NCBI GenBank assembly: GCA_902495595.1
Contig: CABUXV010000027.1
Coordinates: 1 to 29,724, forward strand
From: an uncultured Eubacterium sp.
Lineage (GTDB): Bacteria > Bacillota > Clostridia > Peptostreptococcales > Anaerovoracaceae
DNA length: 29,724 nucleotides
Direction: 5' to 3'
Position 1 is the first letter of the stretch; every line of letters starts with the position of its first letter. Positions 16,224 to 23,405 of this stretch are shown piece by piece. The position numbers and the translations under genes were made by a program. Below the pieces are notes generated by a model that saw nothing but the letters and a program-made list of their open reading frames with translations, was not told the origin of the DNA and ran no database searches.

Positions 16224-16572
16224 TGATATGTTCCAGCGCAACGTCTAAAATTTCTTTTACGTGGTCGTCAGCTAAAGAATAGTAGGCGTGCTTTCCTTTC
16301 TTCTCAAATTTTACAAGATTATTATCTCTTAATACTTTTAATTGATGAGATATGGCAGATTTCGTCATATCCAACAGTACGGCTAAATCACATACACACA
16401 TTTCATGACAGTTTAAAGCAGAAAGTATGCTTATTCTCGTGCCGTCGCCGAAAACTTTAAATAGTTTGGACATGTTTGTAAGCTGGCTTTCAGGGACCAT
16501 ATTCTTGTTTACATGGGATAGTATATCCTCGTGTATGGCGGAACAGTCGCAGCCGGATTCATTTTTGCCCAT
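16216..16572 (-). CDS. cadC: ArsR/SmtB-family metal-sensing repressor (CadC-like)
   Basis: A 118-residue winged-helix repressor. The recognition helix region is MTKSAISHQLKVLRDNNLV. It holds both known ArsR metal sites: the alpha3N cysteine site (C8 and C10 in the N-terminal arm, C59 and C61 in MCVCDLA, plus C55) and the alpha5 site with D102, H104, H115 and E118 in the D-x-H-x10-H-x2-E pattern. The two-site layout matches CadC-type Cd/Pb/Zn sensors. AAAGGAGG precedes the ATG. It is first in the operon and overlaps cadA. Metal binding should release it from the operators just upstream. Metal preference is inferred, not shown. Confidence 0.9.
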   Translation of the reverse strand: MGKNESGCDCSAIHEDILSHVNKNMVPESQLTNMSKLFKVFGDGTRISILSALNCHEMCVCDLAVLLDMTKSAISHQLKVLRDNNLVKFEKKGKHAYYSLADDHVKEILDVALEHINE

Positions 16573-16605
16573 TATATATAACCTCCTTTAGCAGTATTAA
16601 ATAAT

Positions 16606-16667
16606 AGTTGCGTATATATTCAACTGTTTATGATTGTATTATAGTTGAATGAATGTGCAACTGTCAA
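16606..16667 (-). promoter_or_regulatory. cadC-cadA promoter with two candidate operators
   Basis: On the minus strand a perfect TTGACA (16667-16662) and a perfect TATAAT (16643-16638) are 18 bp apart. Two 20-bp dyads of identical layout, AGTTG-N10-CAACT, lie at 16643-16662 (filling the promoter spacer) and at 16606-16625 (downstream of the start of transcription). Their starts are 37 bp apart. Both share flanking bases (ATAGTTG at one side, CAACTGT at the other). They are the natural binding sites for the ArsR-type repressor encoded next. Confidence 0.75.
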
Positions 16668-16695
16668 TAAAAAAATATAAATTTTAATTAAATAT

Positions 16696-16724
16696 TTGAA
16701 AAAATATAAAACTTTTTATAGTAT
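16696..16724 (+). promoter_or_regulatory. Weak candidate promoter of the nitroreductase gene
   Basis: TTGAAA at 16696-16701 and TAGTAT at 16719-16724 have a 17-bp spacer. The surroundings are very AT-rich (16668-16740), so other boxes are possible. It faces away from the cadC promoter. Confidence 0.35.
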
Positions 16725-16787
16725 ATGAGTTATAGTATATTAAGGCAAAGTGTTGGATATTGAATAGTTTGCACAAGGGAGGACAAA

Positions 16788-17573
16788 ATGATAACAGTTA
16801 ATAGGGAAAGATGTATCCAATGTATGACATGTTTAAGTGTATGTCCATTTACTGTTTTGGAGGAAACAGATGGTATACCTAAGAAGATTGATGGAAAATA
16901 TTGTATGAGATGCATGCATTGCGGAGCATCTTGTCCTACAGAGGCTATTTTTTATGATGGGAAGCCGACGATATTAGAGGAAGATGTGCCAATGGTAAGT
17001 GATAACTTTTCAAAAGATTTGAAAAATTATCTGCTCAGAAGAAGGTCTTACAGACATTTCAGCGATGAGCCTGTTCCCAGAAAACTTATTGAAGAAGCTT
17101 TGGATTTGGCATCATGGGCTCCAAGTGCCAAGAATCAGCATCCGACTAAATGGATGATAATAGAATCACAGGATGTTATCGACCGCATGATGGAGTTGAT
17201 TTTGGAATATGTGGACAAGAGCGGTGAATCTCCTGAAATTGCAAGCGAAATGGAAGTGGGAAACAATATCGTGATGGGAACTGCTACTACATTGCTTTTG
17301 GCTTACAGCAGAAACAATGCAATTTCTCCGGAGACTGATACAGCAATAGCTATGACTACGGCAGAATTGTATTTGCAGTCAAAAGGCATAGGTACATGTT
17401 GGGCAGGATATCTTAAGAGAATGGTAAATGTTATTTCTGAAATAAAGGAGCTTCTTCCGGAGCTTCCGGAAAATAACAGCTTTTATGGCGCGTTTATGCT
17501 TGGGTATCCGGAAGATGAGAAGTATTTACATATCCCGCAGAGATTTAAAAGAGCGGATATAAAATGGGTATAA
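16788..17573 (+). CDS. Ferredoxin-nitroreductase fusion protein
   Basis: A 261-residue protein. Residues 1-60 are a two-cluster ferredoxin domain: C9, C12, C15, C19 and C39, C42, C45, C49, each ending CP, enough for two [4Fe-4S] clusters. Residues 75-255 are a nitroreductase (FMN) fold: RRRSYRHFSDEPVP, DLASWAPSAKNQHPTKWM, GIGTCWAGYLKRM. Such fusions are common in anaerobes and are thought to pass electrons from ferredoxin to flavin for reduction of nitro or other unsaturated compounds; the natural substrate is unknown. GGGAGGACAAA precedes the ATG. It stands alone between the metal operon and ferritin. Confidence 0.9.
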   Translation: MITVNRERCIQCMTCLSVCPFTVLEETDGIPKKIDGKYCMRCMHCGASCPTEAIFYDGKPTILEEDVPMVSDNFSKDLKNYLLRRRSYRHFSDEPVPRKLIEEALDLASWAPSAKNQHPTKWMIIESQDVIDRMMELILEYVDKSGESPEIASEMEVGNNIVMGTATTLLLAYSRNNAISPETDTAIAMTTAELYLQSKGIGTCWAGYLKRMVNVISEIKELLPELPENNSFYGAFMLGYPEDEKYLHIPQRFKRADIKWV

Positions 17574-17600
17574 ATATTGGACTGTTTCGGTAAAGTTTGC

Positions 17601-17630
17601 TTGTGTTTTATCCATTATATGTGATATAAT
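17601..17630 (+). promoter_or_regulatory. Promoter of the ferritin gene
   Basis: A perfect TATAAT lies at 17625-17630 with TG at 17622-17623 (extended -10 of the TGNTATAAT type would need one base less spacing; here TGA precedes it). TTGTGT at 17601-17606 is a weak -35 with an 18-bp spacer. The start codon is 50 bp downstream. Confidence 0.6.
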
Positions 17631-17679
17631 CAAGATAATTTAAAAGAAAAGATTATAATATTACAAAGGAGGATATAAA

Positions 17680-18192
17680 ATGTTATCAAAAAAAGTAATA
17701 GAGTTACTCAATGAACAGGTAAACAAAGAGTTTTATTCTGCTTATCTTTACTTGGATATGTCGAATTATTATAAGAATGAGGGGCTTAATGGATTTGCCA
17801 ACTGGTATAAAATCCAGGCTCAGGAGGAAAGAGATCATGCTGTTTTGTTTATGGACTACCTTCAGCAGAATGGGGAAGAAGTTGTGCTTGAAGCAATAGC
17901 GAAGCCTGATAAAGAATTTAAATCTTTCATAGACCCTCTTAAAGAAGGCGCTGCTCACGAAAGATTTGTAACCGGTCTTATACATAATATATATGCAGCC
18001 GCATATGATGATAAAGATTTCAGGACTATGCAGTTTTTAGACTGGTTCGTTAAGGAACAGGCAGAAGAAGAAGATACTGCTGATGATATGGTTAAGAAGT
18101 ATGAATTATTCGGAAGTGACAGCAAAGGTCTTTATATGCTCGACAGCGAGCTGGCAGGAAGAACATATGCTGCTCCAAGCTTAACTTTATAA
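17680..18192 (+). CDS. ftnA: Bacterial non-heme ferritin
   Basis: A 170-residue ferritin that oxidises Fe(II) and stores it as ferric mineral in a 24-subunit shell. All ferroxidase-centre residues of the E. coli FtnA type are at the expected places: E17, E50, H53, E94, Q127 and E130. The length is normal. AAAGGAGGATATAAA precedes the ATG. It has its own promoter and terminator and so is monocistronic. Its position beside a metal efflux operon and an iron-sulfur nitroreductase suggests a loose metal and redox grouping, which is inference. Confidence 0.96.
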   Translation: MLSKKVIELLNEQVNKEFYSAYLYLDMSNYYKNEGLNGFANWYKIQAQEERDHAVLFMDYLQQNGEEVVLEAIAKPDKEFKSFIDPLKEGAAHERFVTGLIHNIYAAAYDDKDFRTMQFLDWFVKEQAEEEDTADDMVKKYELFGSDSKGLYMLDSELAGRTYAAPSLTL

Positions 18193-18260
18193 ACCCGATA
18201 TATAGATATTAACTGGGCCTTACGATGGCAGGAAACAGCGTCATCTAATTAGTAAACTTT

Positions 18261-18300
18261 AAAACGCAGCTGCATAACTTGTATTGCTGCGTTTTTTTTT
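18261..18300 (+). terminator. Terminator of ferritin
   Basis: AAAACGCAGC (18261-18270) pairs with GCTGCGTTTT (18286-18295) across a 15-base loop, followed by more T (nine in total). It is a strong terminator and the left border of the repeat-bearing gene-free interval. Confidence 0.9.
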
Positions 18301-18302
18301 GA

Positions 18303-18390
18303 GAATATTGTTTGTGATATTCTTAAGATATTAAAGAAACTTACTTGTAAAGGGTGAACACCTGTAAGTATATGGTCTGCATGATATAAA
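18303..18390 (+). other. Leader side of the repeat array: small hairpins and a -10-like box
   Basis: GAATAT/ATATTC (18303-18308 with 18317-18322) and ACTTAC/GTAAGT (18339-18344 with 18364-18369, inner GGTG-AA-CACC) can form hairpins. TGATATAAA (18382-18390), an extended -10 shape without a good -35, ends 1 bp before the first array unit. It could start transcription through the array, but the evidence is weak. No open reading frame with a ribosome site is seen between 18193 and 18762. Confidence 0.35.
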
Positions 18391-18391
18391 A

Positions 18392-18645
18392 TATCCAAAT
18401 GAGTTTAACATACGAGTCTTTTGGATAAAAATCACTTATTTCATATAGGTCATTCGGGTTGGATTATCCAAAAGACCTGATTTTAGAGATGTTTTGGTTG
18501 AAAAAATGTGAATATATTCCTGAAATCACCTTATTTTTATCCAAAAGGCTTGTATATAGGGGTATTTTGGATATTTACAATTTTCTCACAAGAAATATCA
18601 ATAGGATTTTATCCAAAAACATATAATGGATAAAGGTTTTGGATA
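18392..18645. repeat. Array of four regularly spaced 9-N18-9 inverted repeats
   Basis: Four 36-bp units lie at 18392-18427, 18465-18500, 18538-18573 and 18610-18645; start-to-start steps are 73, 73 and 72 bp. Each opens with TATCCAAAA (unit 1: TATCCAAAT) and closes with TTTTGGATA (unit 2: TTTTGGTTG) after exactly 18 bp of unit-specific sequence. The 36-37-bp stretches between units differ, though units 3 and 4 share TTTACA after the right arm. Half-site centres alternate at 27 and 45-46 bp. The left arm with its preceding base, TTATCCAAA, is one base from the DnaA box TTATCCACA. It could be a protein-binding array or a chain of RNA hairpins. I do not recognise a described element. Confidence 0.85.
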
Positions 18646-18698
18646 TTTACATTTACTTTCTTCTTTCTAAGTTGATTAGGCTTCAGTATCATGGCAAT

Positions 18699-18733
18699 AA
18701 AAAAGCAGACTGCTTTAGCAGTTCTGCTTTTTT
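18699..18733 (-). terminator. Terminator of the hydantoinase gene (bidirectional)
   Basis: AAAAAAGCAGA (18699-18709) pairs with TCTGCTTTTTT (18723-18733), and CTGC/GCAG extends the stem across a one-base bulge and a TTTA loop. T runs occur on both strands. It lies 30 bp after the hydA stop on the minus strand and closes the repeat-bearing interval on the right. Confidence 0.88.
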
Positions 18734-18762
18734 AGAATAAAGTTAAAAATTTTCAATTTATT

Positions 18763-20190
18763 TTAGAATTCAGGACCCTTGAATTTAACTTTTTTACATT
18801 TAACGAATTTACCATCGCCTTTTTCGCCGACGTAGTCTTTTCCGTCGAATACGAGCTTACCTCTCGAGTAAGTTGCAACAGGGTAACCTTTAAATTTAGA
18901 TTCTTCCCAAATAGTGTGGTCAAGAGCACCATGCTGGTTTTCTGCATTCTTTACAACAAATTCTTTCTTAGGGTCGTAGATAACGATATCAGCGTCAAGA
19001 CCAACTTCGATAGCTCCTTTGCAGTAATCAATACCAAAGAGTTTAGCTGGGTTAGCAGCTGAAATTTCTACTGCCTTTTCAAAAGAAATTCTTCCTTTAT
19101 TTGCTTCTGAAAGAATATAAGGATACATATTTTCAATACCTGCACAACCGTTAGGAATAGTTGTAAAGTTTCCTGGTGTACCGTCCTTTTGGGTGATTCC
19201 CCAGTCTTTTTCCGACTGCAGGAACGGACAGTGGTCTGTAGCAAGAGTTGATACATCGCCTGTCTTGATTCCTTCCCAAAGAGCATCCATTGAATCTTTA
19301 CCTTTCATAGGAGGCGAGCATACGAAGTCGCGGGCTCTTAATCCTAGCTCAGGAATACCATTTTTGTAAACATCTTTCGTAAATGCCAAATACTGAGGAC
19401 ATGTTTCAGCAAATATAGGATAGCCTTCATCTCTGGCTTCTCTTACTGCTTCAACACCCTGTTTATTATCGAGATGTACGATATAAAGGGATGTTCCTGC
19501 CATCTTAGCAAGATTTATAGCTCTTACGTCAGCTTCTCCTGCAACAGCCTCGTTCTTGGACATATAGTGATACCACGCGTCGGTTTTACCCTCTGAGAGG
19601 TACTGTTTGATAAGAACATTGTTAACTTCTCTGTTTTCAGCATGTACGCCGACGAGAGCGCCGATTTTAGCTGCGTGCTGCAATGTTTCAAAGAACTGAC
19701 CGTCATCTACACCAAAGTCGTAAACCATAAATACTTTGAATGAAGTGATGCCTCTTTTTACACATTCATCCATGGAAGCAAGCATTTCAGGCGTAGTAAC
19801 ATCGCCAACGCCAATATGATATGAGTAGTCAACAGCAGGTCCGTCAGCCTGACATAATGCATCTCTTCTTTCGAGTGCAGCATCCATAGTTTCACCTACA
19901 CCCTGAAGAACGAAATCGAATACAGTAGTAGTTCCGCCGCAAGCAGCTGCTCTTGTACCTGTATGATAGTCATCTGTAGCTATTGTACCGCCGAAAGGCA
20001 TTGCTAGATGAGTATGTCCATCTATAGCACCCGGAAGAACCAATTTGCCTTTTGCATCAACGACTTCTGTTTTCTTCTCAGGCTTAAGGTTAGCACCTAT
20101 AGCAGTAATCTTTCCGTTTTTAACAGCTACATCAGCTTTGAAGCTTGATTTGGCTGTTACGACTGTGCCGCCTTTAATTAATAAATCCAT
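18763..20190 (-). CDS. hydA: Dihydropyrimidinase / D-hydantoinase
   Basis: A 475-residue cyclic amidohydrolase that opens the ring of dihydropyrimidines or 5-substituted hydantoins. The metal site is visible: H59 and H61 (DGHTHLAMP), carboxylated K152 (SFKVFMVYD), VHAEN, VHLDN and the catalytic Asp in TDHCPF. The ATG at 20190 is chosen because GGAGG lies 9 bases before it; the frame stays open to 20247, but that part contains the upstream hairpin region. It follows an NCS1 transporter gene on the same strand, so uptake and ring opening of a shared substrate are likely. Whether dihydrouracil, hydantoin or another compound is used cannot be decided. No beta-ureidopropionase or carbamoylase gene is in the window. 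Confidence 0.93.
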   Translation of the reverse strand: MDLLIKGGTVVTAKSSFKADVAVKNGKITAIGANLKPEKKTEVVDAKGKLVLPGAIDGHTHLAMPFGGTIATDDYHTGTRAAACGGTTTVFDFVLQGVGETMDAALERRDALCQADGPAVDYSYHIGVGDVTTPEMLASMDECVKRGITSFKVFMVYDFGVDDGQFFETLQHAAKIGALVGVHAENREVNNVLIKQYLSEGKTDAWYHYMSKNEAVAGEADVRAINLAKMAGTSLYIVHLDNKQGVEAVREARDEGYPIFAETCPQYLAFTKDVYKNGIPELGLRARDFVCSPPMKGKDSMDALWEGIKTGDVSTLATDHCPFLQSEKDWGITQKDGTPGNFTTIPNGCAGIENMYPYILSEANKGRISFEKAVEISAANPAKLFGIDYCKGAIEVGLDADIVIYDPKKEFVVKNAENQHGALDHTIWEESKFKGYPVATYSRGKLVFDGKDYVGEKGDGKFVKCKKVKFKGPEF

Positions 20191-20226
20191 AACTTTTGTC
20201 CTCCTTTTTACAAAAGTGTGATAAAA

Positions 20227-20257
20227 GTAGAAGCCTTTGTGTTTCAAAGGCTTCTAC
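20227..20257 (-). terminator. Hairpin between the NCS1 transporter and hydA genes
   Basis: A perfect 13-bp stem (GTAGAAGCCTTTG at 20227-20239 with its complement at 20245-20257) and a 5-base loop. On the minus strand it is followed by TTTTATC. Only 36 bp remain to the hydA start, mostly ribosome site, so hydA depends on read-through: a partial terminator or attenuator, or a processing structure that sets different expression levels. Confidence 0.7.
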
Positions 20258-20296
20258 AGTTTTATATAAAGTTATTATATAGACTTTATTATTATC

Positions 20297-21865
20297 TTAT
20301 GCTCTTTCTGTAAAAGCTTCGTGATGTTCTTCTTCTACATATGAATTCTTAGCCATGCTGGTCTTCATTAAAGCTACGTATAAAACGAAACCGATTACGA
20401 ATGACCAAACGTAGTTGATGGAATTAATGAATGTCCAGAAGCTTCCGGATACTCCGAAATATGTAAGGAGAGGGAATATAAATGCAACAACCCATGCTAT
20501 GATAGCTGCAACATTAAATCCGCCTGAGTACCAGTATCTTCCGTCTGCGCCCTTGAATAAATCTGCGATATCAATTCTCTTCTTCTTGCAGATGAAGTAG
20601 TCTGCGATGAAGATAGCAGCTATAGGAGCAAGTATAGTACCATATGCGTTCATCCATGTGAAGTAAGCGCCGCCGGAACCATATATCCACCAAGCCTGCA
20701 GTACGAAGAATGCGATGATTATTGTGATAACAACACCTTTCTTGTAGGAAATCTTTTTAGGTGAAATATTGGAGAATCCATTTGCAGGAGCAACTACGTT
20801 AGCAGCTACGCAAGTTGTAACTGTAGCAGCAACTACGCCGATAGCAGCGATAAATACTATAATTTTGTTTTCAATGTGATAGAATACGCCTGTAGGGTCA
20901 AACATAGCTTCTCCGTAAGCCATCTTCGAAGCCTGTGCAAAGTATGCGCCTATAAATGCGCAGCCTGCCATAGGAAGAGGCATACCGTATAACTGACCCC
21001 TGAACTGAGCTGACTGTGATTTAGCGTATCTTGAGAAGTCAGGAATGTTCAGAGCCATCGTAGCCCAGAAAGCTATATTGCCCATGAGTCCTGTAAGATA
21101 TACTAGTGCAAAACCGCCTGCTCCGTTAATAAGTTCATCATCGTTTGGCTGTGACATAACTTCAAAGAAGCCTGTGCCTTCAGGAACGATGCTGTATGAC
21201 CAGATAAGCAATGCTATCATTACTGCTATAAGCAGCGGACCGCCTATATTCTGAACCCATTTAATCTGGTCCATACCTGTGTAAGCAACCCAGCCGATAA
21301 ATATGATGAAGATAACGTATCCAACGAACTGACCTACGGCTACAGGAGTCATGCCGCCCCATGAAGGAATGTCCATAGTCCATGTTGCATCATTGAATCC
21401 GCTTGCGAAACATCCAATCATAGCGCCTACAGCTCCGCCGCCTACCCATGCCTGAACGGAAGTCCATCCGCAGGCAGTGATTGCTCTCAGGATAGCAGGT
21501 ATCTGAGCTCCTAAAGTACCAAATGTTAATCTGGAAAAGAGTGGGAACGGTATACCGTATTTAGTACCAATCTGTGAGTTCAACTGAATTGGAATAAGGA
21601 TAATGATATTTCCCAGAGCTACGTTTAATACTGAAAGCCAAGGGGAAACTCCCAAAGTGATAAGTCCGGATGCTAATGCTAATGCCGGTATACAGATTGA
21701 CATGCCGACCCATAACATAGTTATGTTGTATGTAGTCCAGTTTCTTTCTGCAACCGAGGTAGGAGCCAAGTCTTCATTATAATACTTTGAAGACACAAGC
21801 TCTGCACGTGCCGCGTCTGTTAATTCGAACAGACCGTTTTTTTCAACTTGTGTGTACGTTGACAT
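20297..21865 (-). CDS. NCS1-family nucleobase/hydantoin:cation symporter
   Basis: A 522-residue polytopic membrane protein of the nucleobase:cation symporter-1 family. The N-terminus is cytoplasmic, with DLAPTSVAERNWTTYNITMLWVGM, the family signature. About twelve hydrophobic helices follow (for example ACGWTSVQAWVGGGAVGAMIG and AFIGAYFAQA), and the C-terminus ends in a charged, His/Glu-rich tail. The ATG at 21865 has GGAGG six bases upstream; an ATG at 21883 is open but lies before the ribosome site. Next to a dihydropyrimidinase/hydantoinase gene, the cargo is probably a hydantoin, allantoin or pyrimidine; this is inferred from context. Confidence 0.92.
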   Translation of the reverse strand: MSTYTQVEKNGLFELTDAARAELVSSKYYNEDLAPTSVAERNWTTYNITMLWVGMSICIPALALASGLITLGVSPWLSVLNVALGNIIILIPIQLNSQIGTKYGIPFPLFSRLTFGTLGAQIPAILRAITACGWTSVQAWVGGGAVGAMIGCFASGFNDATWTMDIPSWGGMTPVAVGQFVGYVIFIIFIGWVAYTGMDQIKWVQNIGGPLLIAVMIALLIWSYSIVPEGTGFFEVMSQPNDDELINGAGGFALVYLTGLMGNIAFWATMALNIPDFSRYAKSQSAQFRGQLYGMPLPMAGCAFIGAYFAQASKMAYGEAMFDPTGVFYHIENKIIVFIAAIGVVAATVTTCVAANVVAPANGFSNISPKKISYKKGVVITIIIAFFVLQAWWIYGSGGAYFTWMNAYGTILAPIAAIFIADYFICKKKRIDIADLFKGADGRYWYSGGFNVAAIIAWVVAFIFPLLTYFGVSGSFWTFINSINYVWSFVIGFVLYVALMKTSMAKNSYVEEEHHEAFTERA

Positions 21866-21910
21866 AAAACACCTCCATATCAAAGAATAAATATAAATTA
21901 TAACGTGTTA

Positions 21911-21940
21911 ATTATACTATAAAAAAGATAAAATGTAACT
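21911..21940 (-). promoter_or_regulatory. Candidate promoter of the NCS1-hydA operon
   Basis: On the minus strand TATAAT (21916-21911) is preceded by GTTACA (21940-21935) with an 18-bp spacer. The leader would be about 40 bases, too short for a purine riboswitch, and none is seen. Confidence 0.45.
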
Positions 21941-21964
21941 AGTTTTTGTCTTTTTTTTAAAAAT

Positions 21965-22106
21965 TTCTGAAAAATATGTATAAATGAATTTTCAGAACCA
22001 TTGGAGTTTAAGGCTTTATAGATTTTTTAAATTTTGGAAATTTTTTATTTTATTGATAAATTATATGAAAATTTTCATCGATATATATCATGATGTATAT
22101 TATAAT
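21965..22106 (+). promoter_or_regulatory. Divergent intergenic region with dyads and the nth -10 box
   Basis: This AT-rich region lies between the divergent NCS1 and nth genes. It holds a 9-bp inverted repeat TTCTGAAAA/TTTTCAGAA (21965-21973 with 21989-21997), a perfect 14-bp palindrome ATGAAAATTTTCAT (22065-22078), a 10-bp palindrome GATATATATC (22080-22089), and TATAAT at 22101-22106. The -35 for nth is not clear. The palindromes end just before the -10 box and could be operator sites. Confidence 0.4.
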
Positions 22107-22132
22107 TAATTAAATAACGGAGGTCGGTATTT

Positions 22133-22765
22133 ATGAAATTCACCAAAAAACAAGTAGAAGAAATTTTAGACAAGCTGAAAGAAGAATATCCGGAAGCTGA
22201 ATGTGCCCTTGTACATAAAAATTTATACGAGCTTATAATCGCAGTAGTTCTTTCTGCACAGACCACTGATAAAAGTGTTAACAGGATTTCAGATAAACTG
22301 TTTGAGCATTATTCTACGCCGTACAAGCTTGCAGAGGCAAGACAGGAAGACGTTATAGATATAATAAAAACCATAGGAATGTATAAGACGAAATCAAAAA
22401 ATATAATAGCCTTGGCAAAAGAGCTGGTTTCTGAATACGATGGAGAAGTTCCCGGTGATTATGATGAGCTTATAAAGCTTCCGGGAGTGGGAAGAAAGAC
22501 GGCAAATGTTGTTTTATCTGTTGGATTCGGACAGCAGCGGATAGCTGTAGATACGCATGTTTTCAGAGTTACAAACAGAATAGGGCTTGTCTGCGAAAAG
22601 GATGTTTTAAAGACGGAGCTATCTCTTATGGAAGTTCTTCCGGAAAACAGATGGTCGGAGGCTCATCACAGCCTTATTTTCCACGGCAGAAATTGCTGCA
22701 GCGCAAGAAAACCTAAATGTGACGAATGCGTAATTAAAAATTTATGTCAAAAACATGGCGTATAA
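22133..22765 (+). CDS. nth: Endonuclease III
   Basis: A 210-residue DNA glycosylase/AP lyase that removes oxidised pyrimidines in base excision repair. The helix-hairpin-helix is LPGVGRKTANVVLS, with catalytic K122, and the Gly/Pro-Asp loop IAVDTHVFRV has catalytic D140. The C-terminal [4Fe-4S] cluster motif C-x6-C-x2-C-x5-C is complete (CSARKPKCDECVIKNLC). CGGAGG precedes the ATG. It is monocistronic with a terminator 30 bp after the stop. Confidence 0.97.
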   Translation: MKFTKKQVEEILDKLKEEYPEAECALVHKNLYELIIAVVLSAQTTDKSVNRISDKLFEHYSTPYKLAEARQEDVIDIIKTIGMYKTKSKNIIALAKELVSEYDGEVPGDYDELIKLPGVGRKTANVVLSVGFGQQRIAVDTHVFRVTNRIGLVCEKDVLKTELSLMEVLPENRWSEAHHSLIFHGRNCCSARKPKCDECVIKNLCQKHGV

Positions 22766-22794
22766 TTGTATATAGATGGTACCTTTGCATACAT

Positions 22795-22830
22795 AAAACA
22801 AGTGACTGAATTCATGCAGTCACTTGTTTT
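22795..22830 (+). terminator. Bidirectional terminator between nth and the SEC-C gene
   Basis: A perfect 14-bp stem, AAAACAAGTGACTG (22795-22808) with CAGTCACTTGTTTT (22817-22830), an 8-base loop and T runs on both strands. It serves the convergent nth and SEC-C transcripts. Confidence 0.92.
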
Positions 22831-22879
22831 ATGTTAATTTTAAATTTTAGTTAATATAAAATGGTAAATGTTTTATTAA

Positions 22880-23377
22880 TTAATTTTTTCCGCAGCAGTG
22901 TTTATATTTTTTGCCGCTTCCGCAAGGACATGGTTCGTTGCGGCCTATTTTTTTGCCTTTTACAACTGTCTTTGATTTTTTGTATTCTTTGGCAATTTCT
23001 TTCATTTTGTCTTCGCCGAGGATACTTTCCCATTGAGGAAGGGAGAATAAATAGTCGGCTCCGGCAGCAAGCATGTTATAGAATAATGTTTCAGGAACTA
23101 TTTCAAGTTCAACTTTTGAATCTTCATCGAAGCTTTCAAAATCATTGCTGTTTTTCAGACTGCTGTCAATCCCGTCTAAAAATCCCATGAATATAATAGG
23201 ACGTACTTCGTATTTTTCAGCAAGCTCACCTAATGTTCCTTCGATTTTTTCATCATATCTGTCCAGAATATCACTGTATATTTTCGTCTCAGCATCGCTG
23301 TATTCTTTCCAGAATTCCTGAAAAGTATCTTCTGTTTGATTTTCTATTAAATCTTTCCATTGTTCAAATAAAGTCAT
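22880..23377 (-). CDS. SEC-C metal-binding motif protein, function unknown
   Basis: A 165-residue acidic protein. The only recognisable element is the C-terminal SEC-C zinc motif (NEPCPCGSGKKYKHCCGKN), also found at the end of SecA and in many small bacterial proteins. Residues 1-140 are helical, with no family I can name. In free-standing SEC-C proteins the motif is generally thought to bind zinc and mediate interactions; a role in protein export is not implied. CGGAGG lies 7 bases before the ATG. It starts 28 bp after hom on the same strand with no terminator between, so the two are co-transcribed. Confidence 0.75.
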   Translation of the reverse strand: MTLFEQWKDLIENQTEDTFQEFWKEYSDAETKIYSDILDRYDEKIEGTLGELAEKYEVRPIIFMGFLDGIDSSLKNSNDFESFDEDSKVELEIVPETLFYNMLAAGADYLFSLPQWESILGEDKMKEIAKEYKKSKTVVKGKKIGRNEPCPCGSGKKYKHCCGKN

Positions 23378-23405
23378 TTGAAAACCTCCGAAATATATTT
23401 TTGCA

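Noticed and set aside
15722..16282. Open frames opposite or alternate to the His-rich repeat of the ATPase
   Set aside because: They are by-products of the low-complexity repeat: Met/Thr-rich or Arg/His-rich strings without ribosome sites, while the ATPase frame is clearly real.
17653..17666. PerR- or Fur-like box before ferritin
   Set aside because: TTATAATATTACAA resembles half of a PerR box, but the second half does not match, and such AT-rich strings are common in this window.
18392..18645. CRISPR array with 36-bp repeats and 37-bp spacers
   Set aside because: The numbers look CRISPR-like, but the middle 18 bp of each 36-bp unit is not conserved; only the 9-bp arms repeat. No cas gene is in the window.
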